Source: Streptosporangium sandarakinum (lineage in GTDB: Bacteria; Actinomycetota; Actinomycetes; Streptosporangiales; Streptosporangiaceae). Taken from it: DNA of 64,000 nt. The translations under genes were made by a program, and so were the position numbers. This document shows, piece by piece, positions 1-7,941 of this stretch (positions are counted from its first letter, which is position 1; each line of letters opens with the position of its first letter). Where the stretch lies: assembly GCF_013409935.1 (NCBI RefSeq), contig NZ_JACCCO010000002.1:558001-622000 (forward strand), in the 5' to 3' direction. A model generated the notes under the pieces. It did no database searches and was not told the origin of the DNA. It saw nothing but the letters and a program-made list of their open reading frames with translations.

Positions 1-1120
1 CGTCAGGCGCCGGGCGCGGACCAGGGTGACGAGCCCGATCAGCGTCCAGGCCACCGCGACACAGGCCGTGTACCGGCCGTAGGTGTAGTTGCCCACCCGG
101 TGCTCGTCCGGCAGCGCGGCCGAGGACGCGTACGCGACACCCAGCGTCACCAGCGCCAGAGCGGCCGCCGAGACGCGCCGGCCGGGTGGGACACCCCGCC
201 GTGCCAGCAGGACGGCCACTCCCCCGAAGCCGACGCCCGCCAGCCCCCAGGTGCCGACGATCAGGTACCAGAGCTGACCGGCCGCCCCGGACAGCGCCCA
301 TGCCTGCCCTTCGAGGCTGGTGAGGCGGGTCACCAGCAGGCCCGCCAGGTCACGCGGTCCGTCAGGGTACAGCTCGGCGGAGAGCGCGCCGTTGAGCAGC
401 GTGCCCACGGCCGCCACCGCCGCCGCCACGCCCAGCGCCGCGAACCCGGCCCGGCGCGGCACCCGTCCGCTCACCAGCAGTGCGACCACGATCAGCACCG
501 ACACCGCCAGGATCACCGTGCCGCGCAGGTGCACCGCCATCGCGAAGGCCGCCAGCCCGCCCGCGGCCGTCCCGGCGGGGAGCGAACCCCGCTCGGCGAG
601 GTCGTGCAGCGCGACCAGCAGGCCGAGCACCAGGGCGGGCAGGATCGCGTCGGCCAGCGCCAGCCCGGAGAACAGCAGCAGCGCCGGCGAGAGGCCGGCC
701 GCGAACGCCACGGCCAGGGCCGCCTTCCTCTCCATCCCCACCGCCGCACCAGCATGTACGCCAGCGGGAACGCACCGGCCGCCGCGATGGACCCGATCCC
801 ACCACCAGCCGGTAGACCTGCGTGGGATCGGAGGTCAGCCAGAAGGCCGGAACGAGCAGCAGCGGATAACCGCCCTGGTAGAAGGTGGAGCCGCTGAAGT
901 CCGCCTCCGGGCCTCCGGCCAGCCACCGCGCCGCGGCGAGATAACCCGTCTCGTCCGGATTCGCCACCGGCCCGGTGTGATACCTGAACAGCCACAGCCG
1001 CAGCCCCACCTGGGCGGCGAAACCGGCGGCCAGGAGCCACCACGGCCATCGGTGACCGTGACGGGCCCTCCGCAGGGCGGGTGACGGCGCGAGGGGCCGG
1101 ACGACAGATGTGGACAGCAT
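1..1120 (-). pseudogene. Glycosyltransferase-39-like membrane protein, frameshifted, truncated by window edge
   Basis: This reads as a polytopic membrane protein of the GT-C/GT39 (PMT/ArnT-like) type, which transfers a sugar from a lipid carrier outside the membrane. The start at 1120 has a strong ribosome site (GGAGGAGATC before ATG). A first hydrophobic segment is followed by NPDETGY, matching the acidic loop motif of GT-C enzymes. The frame then breaks twice: near 798-800 (reads on as GIGSIAAAGAFPLAYMLVRR) and near 736-739 (reads on as MERKAALAVAFAAGLSPALL). Both breaks fit loss of one G from a G run. After correcting both, the frame stays open and rich in transmembrane segments to base 1, so the C-terminus lies outside the window. 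It may be a recent pseudogene or carry homopolymer sequencing errors. The family call is moderate confidence. Confidence 0.6.
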
Positions 1121-1464
1121 GATCTCCTCCGGATCCGGCGCGGGGACGTTCCCGGCTCCGGTCGAGGAGTCCAGCAAAAGATCCATAACTCGCCCGTAAC
1201 CGGAAACGGTTATCCGGACGTCACACGGCCCTCCGGCCGGGCGGGCGGCCCAGCAGGACGCTCGCCGGCACACCCAGGGCGGCCCACGCCCCCCCGGCCG
1301 GGTGGGCGGCCCCCCTCCGGGCTCGGCCACCGCGGCCCGGCCCGGTCGCCGCGGGCATGATCGGCGGCTACGCTAGAACAACATTCGGTCCTGCCCGAAT
1401 CCGCCCGCGCCCGTCCGAAGCGTCCGTCCGAAGCGTCCGTCCGAAGTCCTGTCCGGGAGCACAC
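1121..1464. other. Divergent intergenic region with short repeats
   Basis: This 344 bp gap lies between the leftward glycosyltransferase and the rightward MoxR gene and should hold both promoters. It contains a GC-rich stretch with repeated GGCGGCCC-like words. Just before MoxR, from 1411, there are about three tandem copies of a 13-bp unit (CCGTCCGAAGCGT). A possible -10 hexamer (TACGCT) lies near 1368. I see no gene in it. Confidence 0.4.
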
Positions 1465-2316
1465 ATGTGGTTCGCCTCGCCCGCCGACGTCCGCGACCGG
1501 CTCGCCGCCGCGGACTACCTCTCCGACGACTCCATCGCGACCTCGGTGTTCCTGGCCGGCGCGCTCGGCAAGCCGCTGCTGGCCGAGGGCCCGGCGGGGG
1601 TGGGCAAGACCCAGCTCGCCAAGGCCGTGTCGGCGGCGACCGGGGCCGCGCTGGTCCGGCTCCAGTGCTACGAGGGGCTGGACGAGGCCCGGGCGCTGTA
1701 CGAGTGGAACTACAAGAAACAGCTCCTGCGCATCCAGGCGGGCGGCGGCGAGGGCTGGGACGCCGCCCACGACGACATCTTCACCGAGGAGTTCCTGCTG
1801 GAGCGGCCGCTGCTGCGGGCGATCCGCGCCGAGACCCCGACCGTCCTGCTGATCGACGAGATCGACAAGGCCGACGTCGAGGTGGAGGGCCTGCTGCTGG
1901 AGGTCCTGTCCGACTACCAGGTCACGATCCCCGAGCTGGGCACGATCACCGCCACGCGCCGGCCGTACGTGGTGCTGACCTCCAACGCCAGCCGCGAGCT
2001 GTCGGAGGCGCTCAAGCGGCGCTGCCTCTACCTGCACCTTTCGTACCCGACGCCGGAGCGCGAGCGGGACATCGTGCTGACGCAGGTGCCCGGCATCGAG
2101 GCGGACCTGGCCGAACGGCTCGCCCGTACGGTCGCCACGATGCGCGCCCTGGAGCTGAAGAAGTCGCCCTCCATCGCCGAGACCATCGACTGGGCCAACA
2201 CCCTGCTCGCCCTCGGGCGGACCGAGCTGGACGAGGCGACCATGGACGCGACCCTGGGGGTGGTGCTCAAGCACGCCTCCGACCAGACGCGGACCCGCAA
2301 GGAGCTCGGCCTGTGA
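1465..2316 (+). CDS. MoxR-family AAA+ ATPase
   Basis: A 283-residue AAA+ ATPase of the MoxR family. These ATPases act as chaperones that remodel or metallate partner proteins, usually with a VWA-domain protein. Walker A (GPAGVGKT) is at residues 42-49 and Walker B (VLLIDE) at 127-132, followed by an SNASRE-type sensor region and an arginine-rich C-terminal lid. I chose ATG 1465, preceded by GGGAGCACAC; the upstream 36 codons in frame are poor coding sequence. The next gene, 124 bp downstream on the same strand, encodes a CoxE-like VWA protein, the classic MoxR partner. No CO-dehydrogenase structural genes (coxSML) are visible, so the client is unknown. Confidence 0.9.
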   Translation: MWFASPADVRDRLAAADYLSDDSIATSVFLAGALGKPLLAEGPAGVGKTQLAKAVSAATGAALVRLQCYEGLDEARALYEWNYKKQLLRIQAGGGEGWDAAHDDIFTEEFLLERPLLRAIRAETPTVLLIDEIDKADVEVEGLLLEVLSDYQVTIPELGTITATRRPYVVLTSNASRELSEALKRRCLYLHLSYPTPERERDIVLTQVPGIEADLAERLARTVATMRALELKKSPSIAETIDWANTLLALGRTELDEATMDATLGVVLKHASDQTRTRKELGL

Positions 2317-2440
2317 CCGGCCGGACCGGCGGGCGTCCCGGACGGCACGGGCGGCACGCGCAGCCCGAAAGCCCGTCCCGCGCCCGTCCGGCCGGGACGG
2401 CTCCCCGGGTGGCCCGGGGCGCCCGCTTGGGAGCCGGGCG

Positions 2441-3844
2441 GTGAGCCTGCTGGACCGGCACGTCGGCTTCGTGCGCGCACTGCGCGAGGCCGGGCTGCCG
2501 GTGTCGCCGGCCGAGGGGCTGGACGCCGCGCGGGCGCTGCTGGTCGTCGACCTGGCCGAGCGCGAGTCGCTGCGCGCCGCCTACGCCGCCACACTGGTCA
2601 AGCGGCCGTCGTACCGGCCGGGGTTCGACGCGCTCTTCGACCTGTGGTTCCCCGCCGCGACCACCGCCCCGCACGCCCTCCCGGACCCGGAAGACCTCCG
2701 GGACCCGCGCGCCGGGGCCCCTGGCGCGGACCTCTCCGAAGGCGCGGACCTGGGGACCGCCGCGCTGCCCGAGCTGCGCGACCGGCTGGCGGAACTGCTG
2801 CTGGACGCCGAGGGCATGGACGCCTTCGCCCGGGCCATGGTGGAGCGCTTCGGCCGCCAGGACGCCTCACCCGGCCGGCAGAACTGGTTCTCCTACCCGG
2901 TGCTGCGCGCGCTGTCCCCCGAGACGCTCATCGCCCGGCTGCTGGCCGAGGTCCTGGCCGGGCGGGAGCGCGGCGGCCTGGCCGAGAAGGTGGCCCGGCG
3001 GCGGATCGGCGACAACATCCGGCGCTTCGAGGAGGCCGTCGCCACCGACGTACGCCGCCGGATCGCCGAGGAGTCGGGGATCGAGCGGATCGCGCGCTCC
3101 GCCGTACGGCCGCCGCTGGAGCAGGTGGACTTCCTCCGGATCACCCGGGCGGACCTGGCGAGGCTGCGCCGGGAGGTCCACCCGCTCGCCCGGCGGCTGG
3201 CCGCCCGGCTGACGGTCAGGAACCGGACCGGCCACCGGGGCCGCCTGGACTTCCGCCGGACCGTGCGGGCCTCGCTGTCCAGCGGCGGCGTGCCGCTGGC
3301 CGTCTTCAACCGGCCGCGCCGCCCGCACCGGCCCGAGCTGGTCGTCCTGTGCGACGTCAGCGACTCGGTCGCCTCCTTCGCCCACTTCACGCTGCTGCTG
3401 ACCTACGCGTTGCGCGAGCAGTTCGCCAAGGTCAGGGCGTTCGGGTTCGTGGACACCGTGGACGAGATCACCCGCTTCTTCACCCCCGGCGCCGACGTGG
3501 CCGAGGCGATGACGCGGATGGCGGCCGAGGCCGACATGGTGCGGTTCGGCCGGACCAACTACGGACACGCCTTCGAACGGTTCGCCGAGCGGTACGGTGA
3601 CGCCGTGGGGCCGAAGACGTCCCTGCTGATCCTGGGCGACGCCCGGTCCAACTACCAGCCGCCCGCCCTGGAGACGCTCCGCGGCCTGGTCCGCGAGGCC
3701 CGGCACGCCCACTGGCTCAACCCGGAGCCGGTGAGCCAGTGGGACACCGGCGACTCCCTGGCGAGCGCCTACGGCGCGGTCGTCCCGATGCGCGAGTGCC
3801 GCAACGTCGTCCAACTCGCCGCCTTCATCGAGGACCTCACCTGA
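2441..3844 (+). CDS. CoxE-like VWA domain protein
   Basis: A 467-residue protein of the CoxE/VWA family that works with the preceding MoxR ATPase. The N-terminal 270 residues are helical and charged. They lead into a characteristic block (GHRGRLDFRRTVRASL) and then a von Willebrand A fold beginning at about residue 298. The MIDAS metal site is visible as DVSDS at 305-309. The GTG start at 2441 follows GGAGCCGGGCG. In carboxydotrophs CoxD (MoxR) and CoxE mature the Mo/Cu site of CO dehydrogenase, but MoxR-CoxE pairs are widespread without it, so the target here is open. The stop is followed by a small toxin-antitoxin-like module. Confidence 0.88.
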   Translation: MSLLDRHVGFVRALREAGLPVSPAEGLDAARALLVVDLAERESLRAAYAATLVKRPSYRPGFDALFDLWFPAATTAPHALPDPEDLRDPRAGAPGADLSEGADLGTAALPELRDRLAELLLDAEGMDAFARAMVERFGRQDASPGRQNWFSYPVLRALSPETLIARLLAEVLAGRERGGLAEKVARRRIGDNIRRFEEAVATDVRRRIAEESGIERIARSAVRPPLEQVDFLRITRADLARLRREVHPLARRLAARLTVRNRTGHRGRLDFRRTVRASLSSGGVPLAVFNRPRRPHRPELVVLCDVSDSVASFAHFTLLLTYALREQFAKVRAFGFVDTVDEITRFFTPGADVAEAMTRMAAEADMVRFGRTNYGHAFERFAERYGDAVGPKTSLLILGDARSNYQPPALETLRGLVREARHAHWLNPEPVSQWDTGDSLASAYGAVVPMRECRNVVQLAAFIEDLT

Positions 3845-3894
3845 CGGCCACCTCACACTCCGGCATTCAATCGATGCGATGAGTCAGACCAAGT

Positions 3895-3932
3895 CTCGGT
3901 GCCACCGAGAGGCGACCGCCTACACTGAAGCC
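3895..3932 (+). promoter_or_regulatory. Leaderless promoter and inverted repeat of the PIN module
   Basis: An inverted repeat CTCGGT-GCC-ACCGAG (3895-3909) lies just upstream of a -10-like TACACT (3921-3926). The ATG of the next gene begins seven bases after the -10, the spacing expected for leaderless transcription. An operator overlapping the promoter fits toxin-antitoxin autoregulation. The -35 is not obvious. Confidence 0.45.
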
Positions 3933-4115
3933 ATGACGTTCGACGACGATGTCCGGAACGGCGCCTCTGCCGGGCAGTTCGACGAGCCCCGGCTTCCCAA
4001 GCACTTGGCGGCGCTTGTCGGCGCGCTTCAGGGGCCGCCCGACCTCGGCGCGAACCACGACGATTACCTGACGTACCCCCACCGCGAGGAGTCCGGAGGA
4101 GCGGTCACCGCGTGA
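3933..4115 (+). CDS. Small acidic protein, putative antitoxin
   Basis: A 60-residue acidic protein that I do not recognise from sequence. Its role is inferred from position. Its stop overlaps the GTG start of a PIN-domain protein (GTGA at 4112-4115), the usual VapB-VapC arrangement in which the small partner neutralises the toxin and represses the operon. No ribbon-helix-helix or AbrB motif is evident. The central stretch PRLPKHLAALVGAL could form an amphipathic helix, and the C-terminal YLTYPHREES could be the toxin-binding tail. ATG 3933 is seven bases downstream of a -10-like element, suggesting a leaderless message. An in-frame extension to 3879 is less likely. Confidence 0.55.
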   Translation: MTFDDDVRNGASAGQFDEPRLPKHLAALVGALQGPPDLGANHDDYLTYPHREESGGAVTA

Positions 4116-4546
4116 TCCTCTGCGACACCGGGCCGCTGGTCGCCGCCTTCAACAAAGCCGACAAGGATCATTCACGCTGCGTCCGGTTCCTGACGCGGCA
4201 TTGGACCAGACTGGTCGTTCCGTCGCTTGCCGTCACCGAGATATGTCACCTGCTGACCGACCCGGTACGCCGTGGCAGTCCGGCCCTCGCCGCGGAGTTC
4301 TGCGCCGCCATCGCCGACGATGAACTTCGCGTCATCGAAGTCACCCCGCATGACTACCGACGGATGTCCGAGTTGCTCCTGGCCTACGCCTCATTACGGC
4401 TCCAGGCGGTCGATGCCTGTGGGATCGCGCTTGCCGAGCGTTTCGATCTACGGGAGGTCGCGACACTCGACCAGCGCGACTACCGGATCGTCGCCCCTCG
4501 GCATCTGCCCAAGGGGCAGCGTCTCACCGTTCTGCCGGAAAGCTGA
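4112..4546 (+). CDS. PIN-domain ribonuclease, VapC-like toxin
   Basis: A 144-residue PIN-domain protein, the fold of VapC toxins that cleave RNA with Mg2+. Acidic residues sit at the expected places: D5 in the opening strand (ILCDTGPLVAAF), E43 in VTEICHLL, D101 in LQAVDACGIA, and D120/D123 in ATLDQRDY. Length is typical. It starts with GTG overlapping the stop of the upstream small protein, so expression is translationally coupled. The codons are slightly less GC-biased than those of neighbouring genes, which is common for mobile toxin-antitoxin modules. Confidence 0.85.
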   Translation: MILCDTGPLVAAFNKADKDHSRCVRFLTRHWTRLVVPSLAVTEICHLLTDPVRRGSPALAAEFCAAIADDELRVIEVTPHDYRRMSELLLAYASLRLQAVDACGIALAERFDLREVATLDQRDYRIVAPRHLPKGQRLTVLPES

Positions 4547-4595
4547 GCCCAACGTCGTCCGGCGGGTGGACCTGCGGTGACCGGCCGTATCCCGA

Positions 4596-5432
4596 TCACC
4601 GCAGGATCCACCGTTCGGCGGGGGCGGGGTAGCAGTTCTTGGCGCCCGACTCGAAGCCGTCACCGAAGGCGCGGGTGCGCTCGAACCCGCTGCCGTGGGC
4701 GGCCGGGTCGGTCCACGCGGTGCCGGGCAGGTCCCGGCCGGAGAAGACCGCCAGCGTGGCCTCGTCCAAGTCGCCCTCCTCCAGCAGGTTCTGCTGCGCC
4801 ACCCACCGCGCCCAGGCTCCGGCGAAGCAGTCGGCCTGCAGTTCGCGCAGCACCCCCGTCTGCTCCTGGCGCGGCATCCGGGCCTGCATGGCGTGACCGA
4901 ACTCGTGGGCCAGCACGAAGGAGGCGGCGAAGTCGCCGCCGCTGACGTAGTACGGGATCATCAGCCCGGACTCGTCCCAGGCGATGAAGTCCCCGGCCGG
5001 GCAGTAGAAGGCGTTGCGGGCGGGCGCGGGCTGGTCACCGCAGACCGGGCCGCCGCCCTCGTCGGAGCGGTAGTAGGTATAGGCCCGCGGCTTGCTGTAG
5101 GAGCCGCCCAGCTCAGGCACCTCATCGCTCCAGTACCGCTCCAGGAGACCGAGCGTGACCGACAGGGTGCGCTGGTAGGCGGCGTAGTCGAAGGACGTGC
5201 GCCCGTCGGTGCCCAGCGGCGTCGAGTCCCCCCGGCTCGCGGTGGTGCCGCTCTTCTGCTCCCGATGCCGTTTGACGTCGTCGATCGCCTGCTTGATCAC
5301 GTCGGTGATGCCGCGGTGTTCGCCGTCCCCCGCCGAGCAGGCCGGAAGCAGAAGCACCAGCGCGGCGATCACGGCGTACACCGCCCGGAACCGGGCGCGG
5401 GAACGAGGCGGGCGGGGGGTCGTCTTCGACAT
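4596..5432 (-). CDS. Neutral zinc metallopeptidase lipoprotein (YpfJ-like)
   Basis: A 278-residue predicted lipoprotein with a zinc metallopeptidase domain. Residues 13-31 form a hydrophobic signal peptide ending in the lipobox LLPAC, with C32 as the lipidated residue, so the enzyme should be anchored outside the membrane. The zinc-binding HEFGH motif is at 176-180 within VLAHEFGHAMQ. A downstream ELQADCFAGAWARW stretch supplies the third ligand, as in the putative neutral zinc metallopeptidase family (YpfJ/KPN_00809). I prefer ATG 5432; the frame stays open to a TTG at 5453. Substrate unknown. Confidence 0.85.
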   Translation of the reverse strand: MSKTTPRPPRSRARFRAVYAVIAALVLLLPACSAGDGEHRGITDVIKQAIDDVKRHREQKSGTTASRGDSTPLGTDGRTSFDYAAYQRTLSVTLGLLERYWSDEVPELGGSYSKPRAYTYYRSDEGGGPVCGDQPAPARNAFYCPAGDFIAWDESGLMIPYYVSGGDFAASFVLAHEFGHAMQARMPRQEQTGVLRELQADCFAGAWARWVAQQNLLEEGDLDEATLAVFSGRDLPGTAWTDPAAHGSGFERTRAFGDGFESGAKNCYPAPAERWILR

Positions 5433-5531
5433 CACCCGCCCGCCGCTACCCAATCACTGACAAAACATCCATGGCGCACCTACCGGGGCGAACCATCCGC
5501 AACCCACCGGACGTTTCTCACCCGACGCCGC

Positions 5532-6110
5532 TCAGCGGATGCCCGCGAGGAAGCCGAGTACGCGCTCGGTGAGCAGCGCGGTGGCCTCCGCGTCGTACGT
5601 GGGCAGGCCCGGGTCGGCGAACAGGTGCCGGTCACCGGGGTAGAGGAACAACTCGGCGTCCTCGGCCTCCGCGACCAGGGCGCGGGCCGCGTCGAGGTCG
5701 CCCTCCTCGACGAAGAGCTCGTCGGCGTCCATGCCGTGGACCTGGACCGGAACCCCCTTCGGCCACGCGCCGCCGAACTCCGAGACCGGCACGCAGGCGT
5801 GGAACAGCAGCGCGCCCCTCGCGCCGGGCCGCGTCTGGGCCAGCGACTGCGCCGGAAGGACACCGAGCGAGAACCCGGCGTAGACCAGCTCGCCGGGCAA
5901 TCCCTCGGCGGCGGCCCGCCCGCGCTCGGTCAGCACGTCGAACCCGATCTTCTGCGCGTGGGCCACGCTCTCCTCGAAGTCGTCGAAGACCCTCCCTTCG
6001 TACAGGTCCGGGACGTGGACGGTGTGCCCGGCCCGCCTGAGCTCCTCGGCGAACTCCAGCACCCCGGCCGTCAGCCCGTGCACATGGTGGAACAGCAGAA
6101 CCTCGGCCAT
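5532..6110 (-). CDS. Dienelactone hydrolase family protein
   Basis: A 192-residue alpha/beta hydrolase of the dienelactone hydrolase family. The nucleophile motif GFSLG places Ser81 where true dienelactone hydrolases have Cys. Asp128 or Asp130 (GMDADE) and His162 (GDRHLF) complete a plausible triad. The opening (MAEVLLFHHVHGLT) and the VPDLYEG segment are typical. ATG 6110 follows GAAGGGAACGAG; the longer frame upstream to 6242 is low-quality coding sequence. It stands alone between a metallopeptidase and a NERD gene, so its substrate, probably a small ester or lactone, cannot be inferred. Confidence 0.85.
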   Translation of the reverse strand: MAEVLLFHHVHGLTAGVLEFAEELRRAGHTVHVPDLYEGRVFDDFEESVAHAQKIGFDVLTERGRAAAEGLPGELVYAGFSLGVLPAQSLAQTRPGARGALLFHACVPVSEFGGAWPKGVPVQVHGMDADELFVEEGDLDAARALVAEAEDAELFLYPGDRHLFADPGLPTYDAEATALLTERVLGFLAGIR

Positions 6111-6326
6111 CTCGTTCCCTTCATCCGGCGGCACCGGAACGGCTTCCGCCGGGGGATGAGTATGGCCGGGGGCACCGACAGTTTCCGCACCGCCCGCCAG
6201 GTGGGAGCCGGATCTCCTTCTTCGCGCGGCGACCGGCCTCATGCCTCCTGGAGGCCCACGCGGCGGCCGGGGCCCTCGCCCGGATCACGGAGGAGAGGTT
6301 GCGTCGGGCGTCGCCGGAGCCGACGG

Positions 6327-7085
6327 TCAGTTCATCCGGCGCAGGACCCGGGCGGCGGTGCGGGCGAGCAGTTCCACCTGCTGGGCGTCGTAGTCCGCCC
6401 GCGGACCGCTCAGGATCCAGCGGGTCACCAGGCGCGGCTTGAGGAGGGTGAGCCCCTCGGCGGTGACCGTACGGCGCAGCCTGCCGCCGTGCACCGCGAG
6501 CAGCGGCTCGATCGTCACCTCGACGCCCGACTCGCGGGTGAGGACCTCGGCCAGGGCGGCGGAGACGTCGACGAGCGCCTTGGCCACCTTCGTGCCGTAC
6601 TTCTCGCCCAGGAACAGCCGGTCACCGTAGCGGGCGATCTCGGTGTCGGGGTCCCACGCCTCGTTGTCGACGACCCAGACCCCGCCGGGACCGATGACGA
6701 GGTGGTCGATGGACGCCTGTCCGGGGACGGCGCGGCCGTCGAGGACGTGGTAGCCGCGCCTGCGGAGCCTGCGGCGCAGCAGCCTGCCGGTGATGGTCTC
6801 ACCCCGGCGCCTGCCCCGCCAGACGGCGGTGGCGTTGTAGGAGTACCAGGCCCAGGTGGCGTCGGCGGCGGCGACCAGCAGGGCGGTCACCACCCCGGCG
6901 AGCGGGAGGTTGAGGCCGAAGCGGTAGCCGAGCAGCACGCCCACGACCAGGCCGCCGACGGCCTTGACCGCCCGCGTCTTCCGGCGTTCGCCCGCTTCCT
7001 TGATCCAGAACTGCTCGTACATGACCTGAGGGGACAGGCCGTGAACCTGGTCCTCTGGCGTCACGTAGATTGATCCGCCGGACAC
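6327..7085 (-). CDS. NERD domain membrane-associated protein
   Basis: This protein has a nuclease-related (NERD) domain. A short N-terminal region is followed by two hydrophobic segments (around VGGLVVGVLLGYRFG and AGVVTALLVAAADATW), so it is probably tethered to the membrane. The NERD core begins at GETITGRLLRRRL, continues through IDHLVIGPGGVWVVD, and resembles restriction-endonuclease folds. The usual lysine of the D-x-K signature is replaced (VVDNEAW), so activity is doubtful. The start is uncertain: the frame is open to a TTG at 7115; I use GTG 7085 after a G-rich stretch, and ATG 7022 is possible. No partner gene is evident. Confidence 0.75.
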   Translation of the reverse strand: MSGGSIYVTPEDQVHGLSPQVMYEQFWIKEAGERRKTRAVKAVGGLVVGVLLGYRFGLNLPLAGVVTALLVAAADATWAWYSYNATAVWRGRRRGETITGRLLRRRLRRRGYHVLDGRAVPGQASIDHLVIGPGGVWVVDNEAWDPDTEIARYGDRLFLGEKYGTKVAKALVDVSAALAEVLTRESGVEVTIEPLLAVHGGRLRRTVTAEGLTLLKPRLVTRWILSGPRADYDAQQVELLARTAARVLRRMN

Positions 7086-7226
7086 AGCGAACCCCCGGAG
7101 GTCGAGAGCTGACAAGGAGCGGATCTGCCACGCTGAAGATCCCTGTGCCAGAAAATACCCAACCGGGGGCTCCAGGCAGCCAAAGGTGACGCAAATAACA
7201 CACCTACGCCAGGTACCGACGCTTTA

Positions 7227-7240
7227 ACCGACCAGTCGGT
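7227..7240. promoter_or_regulatory. Probable TetR operator upstream of 7302 gene
   Basis: An inverted repeat with perfect six-base arms, ACCGAC-CA-GTCGGT, lies 62 bases before the TetR start. A closely related 14-mer (ACCGACCGGACGGT) occurs at 14356-14369 in front of the acyl-CoA dehydrogenase operon. This suggests one regulator binds both. Confidence 0.6.
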
Positions 7241-7301
7241 ATGCTGGGTCGGCACACGGCGGGGGGCCGGACGGCCGGGGCCGGCGGCGGGGAGGGGCCA
7301 G

Positions 7302-7883
7302 ATGACGCGCGACAGGGAGTCCGTACGGCAGCGCCTGCTGAGCGAGGCCACGCGCCTGTTCGCCGAGCGGGGCTTCGAGAGCACCTCGGTGCAGGAGGTG
7401 GTCTCGGCGGCCGGCGTCACCAAGGGCGCCATGTACCACTACTTCGACTCCAAGGACGACCTGCTCCACGAGATCTACGGGCGCGTGCTGCGCATGCAGA
7501 TGGAGCGGCTGACCGCCATAGCGGACGGTCCCGGCACGGTGGCCGAGCGCCTGCACGCCGCCGCCGCGGACGTCGTGCGGACCACGGTCGAGAACCTGGA
7601 CGACTCCAAGATCTTCTTCCGCTCGATGCACCTGCTGGCCCCGGACACCCGCAAGAGCGTGCGCGCCGAGCGCCGCCGCTACCACGAGCGCTTCCGCGAC
7701 CTGGTGACCGAGGGGCAGCGCGAGGGCGTCTTCAGCACCGCCTCCCCCGCCGAGATCGTGGTGGACTTCTTCTTCGGCTCGGTCCACCACCTGGGCACCT
7801 GGTACAGCACCGAGGGGCCGCTGTCGGGCGCCGAGGTCGGCGGGCACTTCGCCGACCTCCTCCTCGCCTCCCTGCGTCCCTGA
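7302..7883 (+). CDS. TetR/AcrR family transcriptional regulator
   Basis: A 193-residue TetR-type repressor. The N-terminal helix-turn-helix spans residues 10-55 (SVQEVVSAAGVTKGAMYHYF is the recognition region), followed by an alpha-helical ligand domain ending GTWYSTEGPLSG. That ending resembles lipid/CoA-linked regulators of the KstR2 type, although this is a loose likeness. ATG 7302 follows GGGAGGGGCCAG. Its own promoter region carries the inverted repeat at 7227-7240, and a near-identical repeat precedes the acyl-CoA dehydrogenase operon 7 kb away. I infer autoregulation plus control of fatty-acyl or steroid-like catabolism with an acyl-CoA effector. The ligand is not known. Confidence 0.88.
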   Translation: MTRDRESVRQRLLSEATRLFAERGFESTSVQEVVSAAGVTKGAMYHYFDSKDDLLHEIYGRVLRMQMERLTAIADGPGTVAERLHAAAADVVRTTVENLDDSKIFFRSMHLLAPDTRKSVRAERRRYHERFRDLVTEGQREGVFSTASPAEIVVDFFFGSVHHLGTWYSTEGPLSGAEVGGHFADLLLASLRP

Positions 7884-7900
7884 CCCAACCGCCCCCGTAT

Positions 7901-7921
7901 CGCGGAAGAAAGCCTTCCGCG
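7901..7921. promoter_or_regulatory. Inverted repeat upstream of the WYL regulator gene
   Basis: An inverted repeat with eight-base arms, CGCGGAAG-AAAGC-CTTCCGCG, lies 20 bases before the WYL regulator start. Its core GCGGAA-N7-TTCCGC recurs exactly at 9039-9057 before the MFS exporter. It could also serve as a terminator for the TetR gene, but the recurrence favours an operator. Confidence 0.6.
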
Positions 7922-7941
7922 ATGGGCGGCACAATCGGGGG

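Noticed and set aside
2441-3844. Part of a CO dehydrogenase cluster
   Set aside because: MoxR and CoxE-like genes are present but no coxS, coxM or coxL homologue lies in the window.
4695-7073. 792-residue plus-strand open frame
   Set aside because: Runs antisense through three clearly recognisable minus-strand genes and has shadow composition.
7901-7921. Simple terminator of the TetR gene
   Set aside because: It could form a hairpin, but the same arms and spacer recur before the MFS gene at 9039, where no terminator is needed, so an operator is favoured.
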